Origin: Streptomyces triticisoli
GTDB taxonomy: Bacteria > Actinomycetota > Actinomycetes > Streptomycetales > Streptomycetaceae
DNA length: 48,642 nt
Direction of reading: 5' to 3'
Assembly: GCF_003270085.1 (NCBI RefSeq)
Contig: NZ_QFDQ01000153.1
Span: 1 to 48,642 of the forward strand
The position numbers and the translations under genes are program-made. The notes below the pieces were generated by a model. The model was given only the letters and a program-made list of their open reading frames with translations. It did not search any database and was not told the origin of the DNA. Below are positions 26,413 through 35,546 of the stretch, one piece after another (position 1 is the stretch's first letter; the number at the start of each line of letters is the position of its first letter).

Positions 26413-27810
26413 TCAGTCCTCGCCCAGCAGTTCCCGTACCGCCGCGTGCAGTTCGGCCGGTGTGGTGTCGCCGACCGCGCGTACGAGACCGTGTTCGTCG
26501 ACGAGCACATTGGTCGGGACGCCGGTGATGCCGAGGCGGGCGGCGTACTCGCCCGTGCCGTCCAGGAGCACGGTGGCGCCGATGTCCCAGACGGCGGCGA
26601 AGTTCGCGGCCTCCTCCCGCGGGTCGGTGTTCTCCCACACGTTGATCATGATCACGTCCAGCCCGAACCGGGCCGTACGGAGGCGCAGCTGCTCCAGCAC
26701 CGGCGCCTCCGCGTTGCAGGGGCCTCACCAACTGGCGAAGAAGTTGATCACGTATTTCTTCTCGGCCCACTCGCGGGTGGTGCGGATCCGGCCGCCGCGC
26801 AGGTCCGGCAGCGCGAAGTGGGGCAGCGGCCGGCCCACCAGGGGGTGCACGGCGGGCCGTACCGGGCCGGGCAGCCAGGGCCGGTGGACGAAGGAGAGGG
26901 TGCCGCTGCCCGCGTTGGACACCAGCAGGGTGTCGGAGACGGGGTCCAGGGCGCAGTCGCCGGGGGCGTTGCCCACCGTGACGCGATGGGTCTCCCGCCC
27001 TGCCGCGGTGTCCAGGACGCTGACCGTGCCGGCGCCCCGGTTGCAGACGTAGAGCCGCTCGCCGGGGGCGTCCACGCACATGCCGACGGGGGCCCGCTCC
27101 ACCGGTACCTCGTCGAGCACGGTGCCGTCGTCGAGCGACACCCGGCTGACCGTGCCGTGCAGTGAGCTGGCCACGTACAGGTGTCCGACGGCCGGGTTGG
27201 ACACCACCTTGCAGGGCCCCTCGCGCACCGCGATCCTCCGCAGGGGCCGCAGCGTGGCGGCGTCGAAGACGGTCACGGACCCCGCCATGAAGTTCGCGCA
27301 GTAGCCGAGGCCGCGCCCGGCGTCGACGGCGACGCTGCCCGCCCCGAGTTCGGCGGGCACCGTACCGATCACCTCCAGACGGTCGGCGTCGATGGCGGTG
27401 ACCGTGCCGTCGGCGGTGTTGCCCGCGTAGACCCGGCGTAACCCCGAGTGGTGGCCGAGTCCGGCGGGGTAGCTGCCGACGGGGAGCCGCACGAGGCGCG
27501 CGCCGGTGTCGGCGTCGAGCACCGTCACCGTGTCCGAGCGGGCGTCCGCCGAGAACAGCCGCCGGGTCGGCCGGTCCAGGACGACCGGGATCGGCTCACG
27601 TCCCACCGGGGCCCGCCAGACGGGGGCCGCCCGGTCCAGGTCCAGCGCCACGACCGCGTTGCTGCGGGAGCAGGCCACATAGGCGCGCCGCCGGTCGGGA
27701 TCGACGACGACCGCCTCGGGCCCCTTGCCCACGGGGCAGTGCCCCCGGACACGATGGGAGAGGTCGACCGAGCAGGCCGGCCCCTGCGCCGACATGTCGC
27801 GGTTGTCCAT
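26413..27810 (-). CDS. YVTN beta-propeller/thioredoxin protein with in-frame TGA at the active site; candidate selenoprotein
   Basis: The frame has 465 residues if the TGA at codon 362 (26725-26727) is read through. Residues about 20-310 form six or seven YVTN-type propeller repeats (VAVDAGRGLGYCANFMAGSV and similar). Residues 325-465 form a TlpA/ResA-like thioredoxin fold: PHFALPDLRGG, then YVINFFASW, TGA, GPC, then VIMINVWEN and the cis-Pro loop ITGVPTNVLVDEHG. The TGA stands exactly where WCGPC has its first Cys. There is no frameshift and 103 intact codons follow. No signal peptide is seen, so it acts in the cytoplasm or leaves by another route. Read as selenocysteine it gives a U-G-P-C redox site; the alternative is a TGC-to-TGA nonsense mutation. 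Confidence 0.7.
26679..26710 (-). promoter_or_regulatory. Candidate SECIS hairpin downstream of the active-site TGA
   Basis: On the coding strand, 14 nt after TGA, GGAGGCGC pairs perfectly with GCGCCTCC. Inside, GCT pairs with AGC to leave the apical loop GGAGC, with an unpaired T just 5' of the upper stem. The loop starts about 30 nt after the TGA. Known bacterial SECIS elements have the loop roughly 16-37 nt after UGA, a G at its start, and often a bulged U. GC-rich DNA makes hairpins easily, so this is suggestive and not proof. Confidence 0.5.
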
Positions 27811-27819
27811 GCTCTGAGG

Positions 27820-27848
27820 GATATGCCCAGACCTGCCCGTTTAAACAA
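27820..27848 (-). promoter_or_regulatory. Promoter of the propeller-thioredoxin gene
   Basis: On the minus strand TTGTTT (27843-27848) and CATATC (27820-27825) are separated by 17 bp, and ATG lies 9 nt after the -10 box. This gives a very short leader without a ribosome-binding site, as often seen in Streptomyces, and suggests the gene is still expressed. Confidence 0.55.
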
Positions 27849-27942
27849 GTGTGCCCCGGGCGGCGGTCGAGGGCGACGGCCGGCACCCTGCCCGCATACC
27901 GGCTCATGGGGATCCTTCGTGAAGACCAACGGGAAGTGGTCT

Positions 27943-28203
27943 GCCGGGCCGGACGGGGAGGATCTTCGCGGAGCCGCCACAGCGTGGGACGGCCTGCACG
28001 GGGTCCCGGCCCAGGCGACCGAGGAAGTGTGGGACGTGAGGGTGTGCAAGGGCGTGAGCGAGACACCGGCGAACGTCCTGCGGTACTGCTTTGACGGGCC
28101 GGAGCAAAGCCCCTGCCCTGAGCCTGGATGCCTCACCGGGTACCGCGTGGCGCAGGTCGTAACGACCGTCCAGGGGCGTCCAGTCGATCCAGGGCAGGCG
28201 TGC
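27943..28203 (+). repeat. Copy A of an about 260-bp imperfect direct repeat carrying a pcaD-like remnant
   Basis: This block aligns over its full length with 42289-42549, at roughly three-quarters identity by eye. It contains the start of a 3-oxoadipate enol-lactonase-like frame, here degenerate (VSETPANVLRYCFDGPEQSP), and a shared 3' tail around CCGTCCAGGGGCGTCCAGTC. No full gene remains. From 28204 to 28593 I see no supported gene. Confidence 0.7.
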
Positions 28204-28494
28204 AACGGCAGGCCAGCGAGTCGCACGCCGGCCCCATGACAGCCGGCGCCGTCCCGGGGCAAGGGCCCGGCACGGGAAAACGACTCGTGGGTGAGGTCAG
28301 TCGGTCAGGCTGTGAGAACGATCGGCAGACAGCCGTTGGCCCGTTCGGCCAGGCCCTCGGCCTCCGGGTCCCGTGGCTCGCAGAGCAGGAGTTTCATGCC
28401 CAGCGGCCGGTGAAGCCGTCCGACTCTCCTCTTCACGTCCCTCAGAACTGGTCCGGAGTGTAAGGAATCGCTGCCAAAGCGAGGGAATGAGTGG

Positions 28495-28508
28495 GAGGTT
28501 CTCACCTC
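28495..28508. promoter_or_regulatory. GAGGT-N4-ACCTC palindrome upstream of the SMP-30 remnant
   Basis: GAGGT (28495-28499) and ACCTC (28504-28508) form a short palindrome. It echoes the GAGGTGT/ACACCTC arms upstream of the MHS transporter at 33657, so it may be a relic of the same regulon. This is weak evidence. Confidence 0.25.
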
Positions 28509-28593
28509 TCCTGGTCCCGCAACCGTACCTAGGGTGACTTGCGGCACGTGGCGGATGCCGCGTCGAGAAGCCACTCATGAACATGGATCACAC

Positions 28594-29245
28594 CTGTTGT
28601 CACCCACCGCGCTCCACGAAGGCTTCCACTTTCCCGGAAGAGGCCGCCGGCACGACGGCCGACTCCGGGTCTCCGACACGCACACCGGCGCGAACTTCCG
28701 TATCGGCCCGGACGGAGATGAGACGCCGGAGGTCGTCACACGTGTCGACGGCCAACCCGCCGGCCGGCGACGGACCGCTGCCGATCAACTCTGTGCTTCG
28801 TCGTGCCGGGCGCAAGGACGACCTGCGGGGCAGCCAGGCCGTCCACGCCGACCCATCGGCGACGACGGCCGCCCCGATCAACGACATGGTGATCGACGAC
28901 ACCGGCACAGTCCACGTGGGAGACCTCGACTGCGACCGTACGCCGACGCGCCCCAACAGCCGGGACCGGTCTCCACGGTCATGGCGAGCGGACAGGCCCA
29001 TGTCGTGGCGTCGGACATGGTCTTCTCCAACGGCTTCGTGGTCCTGCCCGGCCCGCGAACCCTGATGGTCGCCGAGACCTGGGCAGCGCGCCTGACCGCC
29101 TCCGACCTCGGCGAGCAGGGAGAGCCGCGCGACAAGCGACTGCGGGCACCGCTTCCGCAGGGCTCCTCGACCCCCGACGGCCGCTGCGCCGAGGGTGAGG
29201 GCGGCGTCCGGGTCTGGTCCGTCGCAACCGGCCTCTTCCCGCCCA
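28594..29245 (+). pseudogene. SMP-30/gluconolactonase-family pseudogene
   Basis: Three consecutive pieces of one SMP-30/gluconolactonase/LRE-like protein appear in shifting frames. The first reads LHEGFHFP, RHDGRLRVSDTHTG and EVVTRVDGQPAG (to about 28770). The second reads PINSVLRR and TAAPINDMVIDDTGTVHVGD (about 28780-28930). The third, back in the first frame, reads AHVVASDMVFSNGFVVLPG and LMVAETWAARLTASDL (about 28975-29240). At least two frameshifts break it. The live protein would have hydrolysed a sugar or other lactone. Confidence 0.75.
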
Positions 29246-29407
29246 TCTCCCCGGCAGCCCACGGAGACCGAGGAGCAGCAGGGCCGGAGCAAGGTCGTCC
29301 GAGTGGGCCTTCCCTGCCCGTACCGGCCCACCGGCCCAGATCCTCCACCCATCTCCCGATCCGAGCCCGTCTCCTGGGGCAGACCCGACGACCGAAAGAG
29401 AAGACCC

Positions 29408-29701
29408 ATGCCTGATCAGTCCCACGTCGCGATCGTCACCGGAGCCCCTCAAGGCATCGGTGCCACCGTCGCCGAGCACCTTGTCCGGGACGGCCACCGT
29501 GTCGCTGCACTCGACCTGGACGCCACCGCGTGCAAGCCGGCCGTAGGCGCCGGCGTCACCCCCGGTGGCTCCGCCGTCGCTCCGGGGACGGACGGCGACG
29601 ACGAGACGGCAGTCGCCACCGCGGTCTCCTTCTCGGTCAAGGACGAAGCCTCCCGCACCACCAGCCAGACCCTGCACGCCGCGGGTGGTCCCAGGTGCTG
29701 A
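29408..29701 (+). pseudogene. Truncated short-chain dehydrogenase
   Basis: It has a normal start (AGAGAAG before ATG 29408) and a good SDR N-terminus: HVAIVTGAPQGIGATVAEHL with the nucleotide-binding TGxxxGIG motif, then VAALDLDATACKPAV. After about 75 residues the similarity ends and the frame stops at 29701. The catalytic Ser-Tyr-Lys part is missing. It looks like a FabG/3-oxoacyl-ACP reductase whose 3' part was deleted next to the acyl-CoA synthetase gene. Confidence 0.75.
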
Positions 29702-29724
29702 GGGCGGCCGGGGAAATCGACGTC

Positions 29725-31338
29725 ATGGACGGGCTGATGCAGCCACGGCCGCTCACCATCGCTCACATCCTGGAGCGTGCCGAGCGGCTCTACGCACACA
29801 AGCACGTCGCAACGGCCGGCGCCGAGCGGTGTACGTACGCCGACGTGGCCGACCACACCCGGCGCCTCGCAACCGTCCTGGACTCCCTCGGTGTCCCGGT
29901 GGGCGCCCGCGTCGCCACGTTCGCGAGCAACAACCGACGCCACCTCGAGATCTATCTCGCGGTACCGGCCACCAAGCGGGTGCTGCACACGATCAACATC
30001 CGGCTTTCACCGGAGCACCTTGAGTACATCGTCAACCACGCCGAGGATGACGTGATATTCGTCGATCGTGGGCTGCTTCCGCGGATCTGGCCGAGCGTCG
30101 ACCAGCTCCCGCGGGTGCGGCACTGGGTGGTGCTGCCCGACGGCAGCGACACGGCGATCCCGGTGGACCCCCGCATCCTGGACTACGACGAGCTGATCTC
30201 CGGTGGGGATCCGTTCGCGGGATCATTCGAGGACACGTTCGCGCTTGCGGACGAGAACCTGGCCTCCGGGCTGTGCTACACCTCCGGGACGACCGGACCG
30301 CCCAAGGGCGTGCTCTACAGCCACCGGTCGACGGTCCTGCACTGCCTGGGGACACTCGCGGCCGGCCTCATCGGCCTCAGCGAGAGCGACGTCGTGATGC
30401 CGATCGTGCCCTTCTTCCACGCCAACGCCTGGGGCCTTCCCTATGGCGCGATCATGGCGGGCGCCTCCTTGGTCCTTCCCGGCACCTCCGCGGATCCGGC
30501 TCACCTGCTGCAGTTGATGGAGGCCGAGCGGGTGACTGTCGCGGGTGCCGTTCCCACGGTGTGGACGAGCCTGGTGCCCGAGTTGCGGGCTTACGATTTG
30601 AGCGCCACGCGGTTCCTGCTCGGCGGCGGCTCTGCCGTTCCCCCGGCGCTGTCCGAGACCTACCGCGCCGCGCTCGGAGTACCCATCACCCATTCATGGG
30701 GGATGACGGAGGTCAGCCCCGTCGGGGCCATCGGCGGTACGCGCACCCAGCACCGGGAAGCGACCGCAGAGGAGCAGGTGGCCGTGCGGGCCGCCCAGGG
30801 CCAGCCCCTGCCACTCGTGAACGTGCGGATCGTCGATGTCGAGACAGGCCGGGAGCTGCCGCGCGACGGCCGCGCCGTCGGCGAGCTGCAGGTGGCGGGA
30901 CCCTGGGTAGCGGGTGGCTACTTCCATGTGGACGGGGGTGACAGCTTCACCGACGACGGCTGGCTGCGCACCGGCGACCTGGCCACCATCGACGCCGATG
31001 GCTACCTGCGACTTGTGGACCGGGTGAAGGACCTGATCAAGTCCGGAGGCGAGTGGATCTCCTCGGTTGAGCTCGAGGCCGCCATCGCCTCACACCCCGA
31101 CGTCGTCGAAGTCGCCGTGATCGCCCGCCCGGACCCGCGGTGGATGGAACGCCCCGTCGCTTACGTCGTCCTGCGCGACGGCAGCGCCGCCACGGCCGAA
31201 GAACTCTTGCAGCACATCACGCCGATGGTCGCCAGGTGGTGGCTGCCCGACGAATTCGTCTTCATGACCACACTGCCCAAGACGGGCACCGGCAAGCTCT
31301 CGAAGAGCGCCTTGCGGGACTCGACGCGTATCGCCTGA
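29725..31338 (+). CDS. Fatty acyl-CoA synthetase (AMP-forming)
   Basis: The protein has 537 residues of the ANL superfamily. The P-loop-like motif YTSGTTGPPKGVLYSH is near residue 185. HSWGMTEVSP carries the A5 motif, GWLRTGDLATIDADGYL the A7/A8 region, and TGTGKLSKSALR the catalytic Lys near the C-terminus. It resembles medium/long-chain acyl-CoA synthetases of the AlkK type. ATG 29725 follows GGGGAA. It is the only intact gene among remnants of an SDR, a thiolase and SMP-30, and probably once fed a beta-oxidation-like pathway. The PucR regulator at 31698 and transporter at 33657 are likely partners. Confidence 0.92.
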   Translation: MDGLMQPRPLTIAHILERAERLYAHKHVATAGAERCTYADVADHTRRLATVLDSLGVPVGARVATFASNNRRHLEIYLAVPATKRVLHTINIRLSPEHLEYIVNHAEDDVIFVDRGLLPRIWPSVDQLPRVRHWVVLPDGSDTAIPVDPRILDYDELISGGDPFAGSFEDTFALADENLASGLCYTSGTTGPPKGVLYSHRSTVLHCLGTLAAGLIGLSESDVVMPIVPFFHANAWGLPYGAIMAGASLVLPGTSADPAHLLQLMEAERVTVAGAVPTVWTSLVPELRAYDLSATRFLLGGGSAVPPALSETYRAALGVPITHSWGMTEVSPVGAIGGTRTQHREATAEEQVAVRAAQGQPLPLVNVRIVDVETGRELPRDGRAVGELQVAGPWVAGGYFHVDGGDSFTDDGWLRTGDLATIDADGYLRLVDRVKDLIKSGGEWISSVELEAAIASHPDVVEVAVIARPDPRWMERPVAYVVLRDGSAATAEELLQHITPMVARWWLPDEFVFMTTLPKTGTGKLSKSALRDSTRIA

Positions 31339-31435
31339 GCCGCAGTACACCTGACGGGACCGGACGAGAGAGGAAACGCTGCGCGTGACGACCGCATCGT
31401 CAGCGTGGAGGGGGCCGCATGCCGGGTGGCGCCGG

Positions 31436-31600
31436 CTGCCGGGATGTCGGCCACCGTGCCAGGGTGCACCGTCAACCGGTTGTGCGGTTCGGGTCTGCAG
31501 GCGATCCGGCCGGCCGCCATGCGCGTTACGCCGGGGGCGGTGCCGACATTGCGCCGGCCGGCGGCGCCGAACCGACTTGGCTTCGCCGCGCTGCCCACGG
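31436..31600 (+). pseudogene. Thiolase (acetyl-CoA acetyltransferase) remnant
   Basis: ATVPGCTVNRLCGSGLQAI is the nucleophile-cysteine region of thiolases. After it the frame shifts, and GGGADIAPAGGAEP, the next conserved thiolase block, is read in another frame. Only about 55 codons survive. It fits with the acyl-CoA synthetase and SDR remnants as parts of a lost fatty-acid or 3-oxoacid pathway. The rest of 31339-31697 holds no gene. Confidence 0.7.
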
Positions 31601-31697
31601 AACGGATTCCGGCGGGTGACACGGAACTCGGCGCCGCGTACCGGCCGACAGCGCTTCGTTGGTGCACGGGGAAACCGGATACGGACGGCGCGGCGTC

Positions 31698-33533
31698 TCA
31701 CGATGGGGCGGTTGCGATCGTTCTGAGTTGGTGCAGCCGGAGTCCGAGTTGCAGTTCCAGTTCGTTCTCGTGGCGCCAGTCGGGGCCGAGGACGTTGCTG
31801 ACGCGGTCCAGTCGCTTGAGCAGCGTGTTGACGTGCACGTACAACGCTCGGGCGGTCGCCGTGACGTTGGCGCGGTGGGCGTAGTAGGCACTGAGGGTGT
31901 CAACGAGGTCGGTACCGCGTCGCTGGTCGTGGTCAAGGAGCGGGCCTATGGAGTCGGAGATGAAACGGTCGAGCTCGCGGGCCCGTTCGGTGTCGAAGAT
32001 CATGGCGTAGAGGGCGTATCGACCAGTTGTGGCGCCCAGGTCGGTGTGTCCGATCGCTCGCATCACAGCGCCGCAGCGACTGGCCAGGGAGAAGGCGCGT
32101 GACCAGTCGTGATTGACCACCCGTTCTCCGATGACGAGGACGGGGTCACCCAGCGTGCGGCGCAGTCGCTGGTGGACCTCCTCGACGGTCCGGTCGTCGT
32201 CGATGCTGTGGAGGATCATCGTGGCCTTGCCCAGATGTTCGCCGGCCAGTCCGGAGCGGTCTCGGGCGATGTCGTGCAGGTGGTGCGAGAGATCGGTCGA
32301 CGACAACGTGGGGGAGTCCGCGACGAGGACCAGATCCAGGCGGTCGGTGTCGATGTTGCGGGCCCGGGTGCGGGCGCGCTGGGCAGGGCTGATCCCGGGG
32401 CTGCCGACCATGAGTTCGGTCAGGAGCTCTCCGCTCAGTCGCTCGCCGGCCTCGGCAACGGCCCGCTCCTTGAGGATGAGCAGCCCCAGGATGTGGGTGG
32501 CCCGCTCAAGGGTCCGCAGGTCCGTGTCGTCCGGGGTGCCGTGGTCGGCGACTGCCTCTCGGCTCCACGCCAGTGCGCCGAGGTAGTTGTCGCCCGCCTG
32601 GATCGAAGCCACACTGCGGGCGACTCCGACGGTGCCGACCGAGGTCGTGCAGCGGCCTGAGCGGCGCGCTTTCTTGACGGCATCGGCCAGGTCGGCCTCC
32701 GCCGGGGTCCGGCACGGACTCGACGCCGACTCCCGGTGAACGAGAGCGGTACCGGTCCTGTCGAGGAGTGTGACGCCTCCGCCCAGTTGATCGGCGAGAA
32801 GCTGCGCGACATCGCCCGGTGTCCCGCCCCCCAGCACAACACCTGTCAGGGCTTCGTGGATCGCCTGCGCTCGCTGCATGACGGCCATGTGGTCCTCGAT
32901 CTTCCGGTACGCGCTCTTCAACTCCTGCAGGGCAGTCCGGCTCGCCTCGTAGAGACGGGCATTGTCGAGGGCGACCGCGGCATGATCGGCGAATGCGCTC
33001 AGCAGTGCGATCTCGTCGGCCTGGAAGGATCGCTCGGAACGGTCCCCGGCGAACAGGGCGCCCACCGCTTCACCTCGTATGACCAGTGGCACACCGAGAA
33101 GCGCGACGAGTTCTTCGGTGGCGACCAGGCGGTCGAAGTCCGGATCGCGGACGATCAGGGTCGTGGCGGCGTAGTTGCGCACCCAGTGCGGGCTTCGGGA
33201 GGCCAGCACCTTGCCACCAAGCCCCACACCGGCCGGTATACACGCCGCGAGGAAGGAGGAAGAGATCGTTCCCTCCGACGCTCTGGCCGACAGTCTGCCG
33301 TCCGCGCCGACCAGCGAGAGGTAGGTGAAGTCGGCGCTGATCAGATCGTGGGCATGGTGGACGATCGACTGCAGTACCTCATCGAGCTCGCCCAGCGCGG
33401 TGAGCGACTTGGCAGTCGCATACAACGACGCCAGTTCGCGCTGTCGGCGCACGAGCGAGCAGGACTCCGCCTCGCCGCACGACTTCGCCTCGCCACCGGG
33501 GTAGCTGACCACGGTGCCGTCCCTCCTCAGCAT
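31698..33533 (-). CDS. GAF-domain PucR/CdaR-type transcriptional regulator (first copy)
   Basis: The protein has about 611 residues. An N-terminal GAF sensor (ELDEVLQSIVHHAHDLIS to FADHAAVALDNARLYEAS) is followed by a coiled linker, a PucR-like middle, and a C-terminal HTH_30 (RANVTATARALYVHVNTLLK). Such proteins sense small acids and act on catabolic genes. I chose ATG 33533; in-frame ATGs at 33623 and 33626 would place the palindrome 33565-33587 inside the gene and leave only 30 bp to the divergent transporter. It is a paralogue of the protein at 40327, and probably controls the MHS transporter and acyl-CoA synthetase. Confidence 0.88.
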   Translation of the reverse strand: MLRRDGTVVSYPGGEAKSCGEAESCSLVRRQRELASLYATAKSLTALGELDEVLQSIVHHAHDLISADFTYLSLVGADGRLSARASEGTISSSFLAACIPAGVGLGGKVLASRSPHWVRNYAATTLIVRDPDFDRLVATEELVALLGVPLVIRGEAVGALFAGDRSERSFQADEIALLSAFADHAAVALDNARLYEASRTALQELKSAYRKIEDHMAVMQRAQAIHEALTGVVLGGGTPGDVAQLLADQLGGGVTLLDRTGTALVHRESASSPCRTPAEADLADAVKKARRSGRCTTSVGTVGVARSVASIQAGDNYLGALAWSREAVADHGTPDDTDLRTLERATHILGLLILKERAVAEAGERLSGELLTELMVGSPGISPAQRARTRARNIDTDRLDLVLVADSPTLSSTDLSHHLHDIARDRSGLAGEHLGKATMILHSIDDDRTVEEVHQRLRRTLGDPVLVIGERVVNHDWSRAFSLASRCGAVMRAIGHTDLGATTGRYALYAMIFDTERARELDRFISDSIGPLLDHDQRRGTDLVDTLSAYYAHRANVTATARALYVHVNTLLKRLDRVSNVLGPDWRHENELELQLGLRLHQLRTIATAPS

Positions 33534-33564
33534 CGGGTGGGAGAAAGCCCCACCGAACCGGCGC

Positions 33565-33587
33565 GAGGTGTGGGTGATGTACACCTC
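33565..33587. promoter_or_regulatory. GAGGTGT-N9-ACACCTC palindrome, candidate operator
   Basis: The perfect 7-bp inverted repeat lies between the divergent regulator and MHS transporter, about 70 bp before the transporter start. It is a good candidate binding site for the GAF/PucR regulator. Confidence 0.55.
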
Positions 33588-33656
33588 AACCGCAGAGTAA
33601 CGGCGCCTTAATGTCACCGTCATCATCTTCCTGCGCTATCCACGAAGGCGGCATGT

Positions 33657-35045
33657 ATGGCAACCCCGCTCGCCCAACCCGAAGGACGGTCCGAGCGCCT
33701 CGGCGCCGGCCTGTCCACGGCTCGGAGTCGAGCCTCCCGCAAGCTGCTGGCCGCGGGGCTCATCGCAAGCTCGATCGAGTGGTACGACTTCTTCCTCTAC
33801 GGCACCGCAGCCGCACTGGTGTTCCCCCGTGTGTTCTTTCCGCACTCCTCGGCTCTGATGGGGACCCTCCTTGCCTTCAGCACGTTCTGGGCAGGCTTCG
33901 TGGCGCGTCCGATCGGCGGGGTGCTCGCCGGACACTTCGGTGACAAATACGGACGCAAGCCGGTCGTCGTCACCTGCCTGGTGCTCATGGGGGCCGCGAC
34001 CTTCCTGATCGGCTGCCTTCCCAGCGCAGCGTCCGTCGGCGTGCTGGCCCCGACGCTGCTGGTCACGCTGCGCTTCGTACAAGGGATCGCGGCCGGCGGC
34101 CAGTGGGGCGGCATCGTGCTCCTCCTCACCGAGTCCGCCAGTCCCAAACGACGCGGCTTCGCCGGAACCTTCGGACAGACCAGTGTCCCGGTCGCCGTGA
34201 TCATCTCGAACCTGATCTTCGTGGCTGCCGGCAGCCTGATGCCGGATGACGCCTTCCTCAGCTGGGGCTGGCGCATCCCCTTCCTGCTCAGTGTCGTGAT
34301 GTTCCTGGTGGTTCTCTACATCCAGACCAAGGTGGAGGACACGCCGGAGTTCCGCGAGCTGCAGCGGGAGACGTCGCGGCCGGAGAGCGCGGTGGTCCGG
34401 GCTCCGCTGGCACAGGTCATTCGAAACAGGTGGGGAACCATCCTCCTCGGCTGCGGGCTCCTCTCAGCCACCAACAGCCTTTTCTACGTCAGCGTCTCCG
34501 GACTCCTGAGCTATGGCACCGACTCTCTCGGAATCGAGCGCAACCCCCTGCTCGCGGTCGTGCTGGCCAGCTCCGTGGCGATGCTCGTGACCCTCCCTTG
34601 GTCCGGTCACATTTCGGACAAGGTGGGTCGTCGGCCGCTGATCCTGGTCGGCGGTCTGGGGGTTGCCGTCTGGGCCTTCCCGTACTTCCGGCTGGTCGAC
34701 ACCGCGTCACTGCCGCTGATCTTCGTCGCGGTGGTGGTGGGTTTCGTGTTCCAATGCCTCACCTACGGCCCGATCGCGAGCTTCCTCGGCGAGCTCTTCG
34801 CGCCCAGCGTTCGCTACTCGGGCGCATCACTGGCCTACCAGCTCTCCGCGATCATCGTCAGCGGCGGCACCCCGTTCCTCATGACAGCACTCATCGCAAA
34901 GACCGGAAGCACCATGCCGGTCGCCGCCTACATCATGGTCATGGGGCTGATCACCTTCGCCAGCGCGTGGTTCCTGCCCGAGACGAACTCCGCTGAGGTC
35001 CGAAACGATCCGCACGCCGTCCCGGGCGCGCACCTCCACCGCTGA
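33657..35045 (+). CDS. MHS-family MFS transporter (first copy)
   Basis: The protein has 462 residues and twelve predicted helices. IASSIEWYDFFLYGTAAALV, GHFGDKYGRKPVVV and RFVQGIAAGGQWGG are hallmarks of the metabolite:H+ symporter group (ShiA, ProP, KgtP, PcaK-like). It imports an organic acid with protons across the cytoplasmic membrane. It is divergent from a GAF/PucR regulator and is a paralogue of the transporter at 38792. Given the neighbouring acyl-CoA synthetase, a monocarboxylate or aromatic acid is likely; this is inference. Confidence 0.92.
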   Translation: MATPLAQPEGRSERLGAGLSTARSRASRKLLAAGLIASSIEWYDFFLYGTAAALVFPRVFFPHSSALMGTLLAFSTFWAGFVARPIGGVLAGHFGDKYGRKPVVVTCLVLMGAATFLIGCLPSAASVGVLAPTLLVTLRFVQGIAAGGQWGGIVLLLTESASPKRRGFAGTFGQTSVPVAVIISNLIFVAAGSLMPDDAFLSWGWRIPFLLSVVMFLVVLYIQTKVEDTPEFRELQRETSRPESAVVRAPLAQVIRNRWGTILLGCGLLSATNSLFYVSVSGLLSYGTDSLGIERNPLLAVVLASSVAMLVTLPWSGHISDKVGRRPLILVGGLGVAVWAFPYFRLVDTASLPLIFVAVVVGFVFQCLTYGPIASFLGELFAPSVRYSGASLAYQLSAIIVSGGTPFLMTALIAKTGSTMPVAAYIMVMGLITFASAWFLPETNSAEVRNDPHAVPGAHLHR

Positions 35046-35095
35046 GAGGTCCGGTGCCGAGCGGGTCCACGGCCGACCGGCGCTGCGACCGGGCG

Positions 35096-35546
35096 ACCGA
35101 GTCGGCGACGGCGCGGGATCCGGGTCCGGTCGGAGCTCGGCTTCGGCCACATCACGCAACGTGAGGAGCGTCCGCCTCACATCAGGAGTGAACCGTTCCG
35201 GGTTCGATCGAGCCTCCACGCTCCAGTGCCGTCCGGCCACCCGGACCAGCACATGCAGCGGTACGGGTGTGGGCGTGCGGCAGCGGTGGAAAGCGAGTTC
35301 GCCGGCGCGTTGGCTGCGGCGGATGAGCATCCGAGGCCGGCCTGGGCGGCCGTCGGGGTCGGGGTCGAGCCGGGCCCGGTCGTAGGAGCGGTGTCCTTCG
35401 GCGCCGGCGCCTGCGGAGATCCTCTGCCAGGCGGTGCGCGGGATGCGGGTGGCCGGCGCGTCGGCGCGGAAGCGGCCGGGCCCGGTCGGGACGCGGTGGC
35501 GGCAGGAGACGGCCGGCACGTAGCCGATCTGCTCGTGCCCGCACAT
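35096..35546 (-). pseudogene. IS701-family transposase remnant
   Basis: The frame reads CGHEQIGYVPAVSCRHRVP, RTAWQRISAGAGAEGHRSYD, MLIRRSQRAGELAFHRC and TPTPVPLHVLVRVAGRHWSVE, a near-perfect run of IS701 transposase motifs up to the catalytic Glu region. The N-terminal half is absent and the end is unrelated, so it is inactive. It lies between the two catabolic modules and marks a past insertion. The rest of 35046-35749 has no gene. Confidence 0.75.

Noticed and set aside
28045..28143. A functional short pcaD gene
   Set aside because: Only the first about 30 codons resemble PcaD, with frame damage; no catalytic residues remain.
31385..31884. A 160-residue thiolase
   Set aside because: Only two thiolase blocks exist, in different frames; the rest overlaps the end of the minus-strand regulator.
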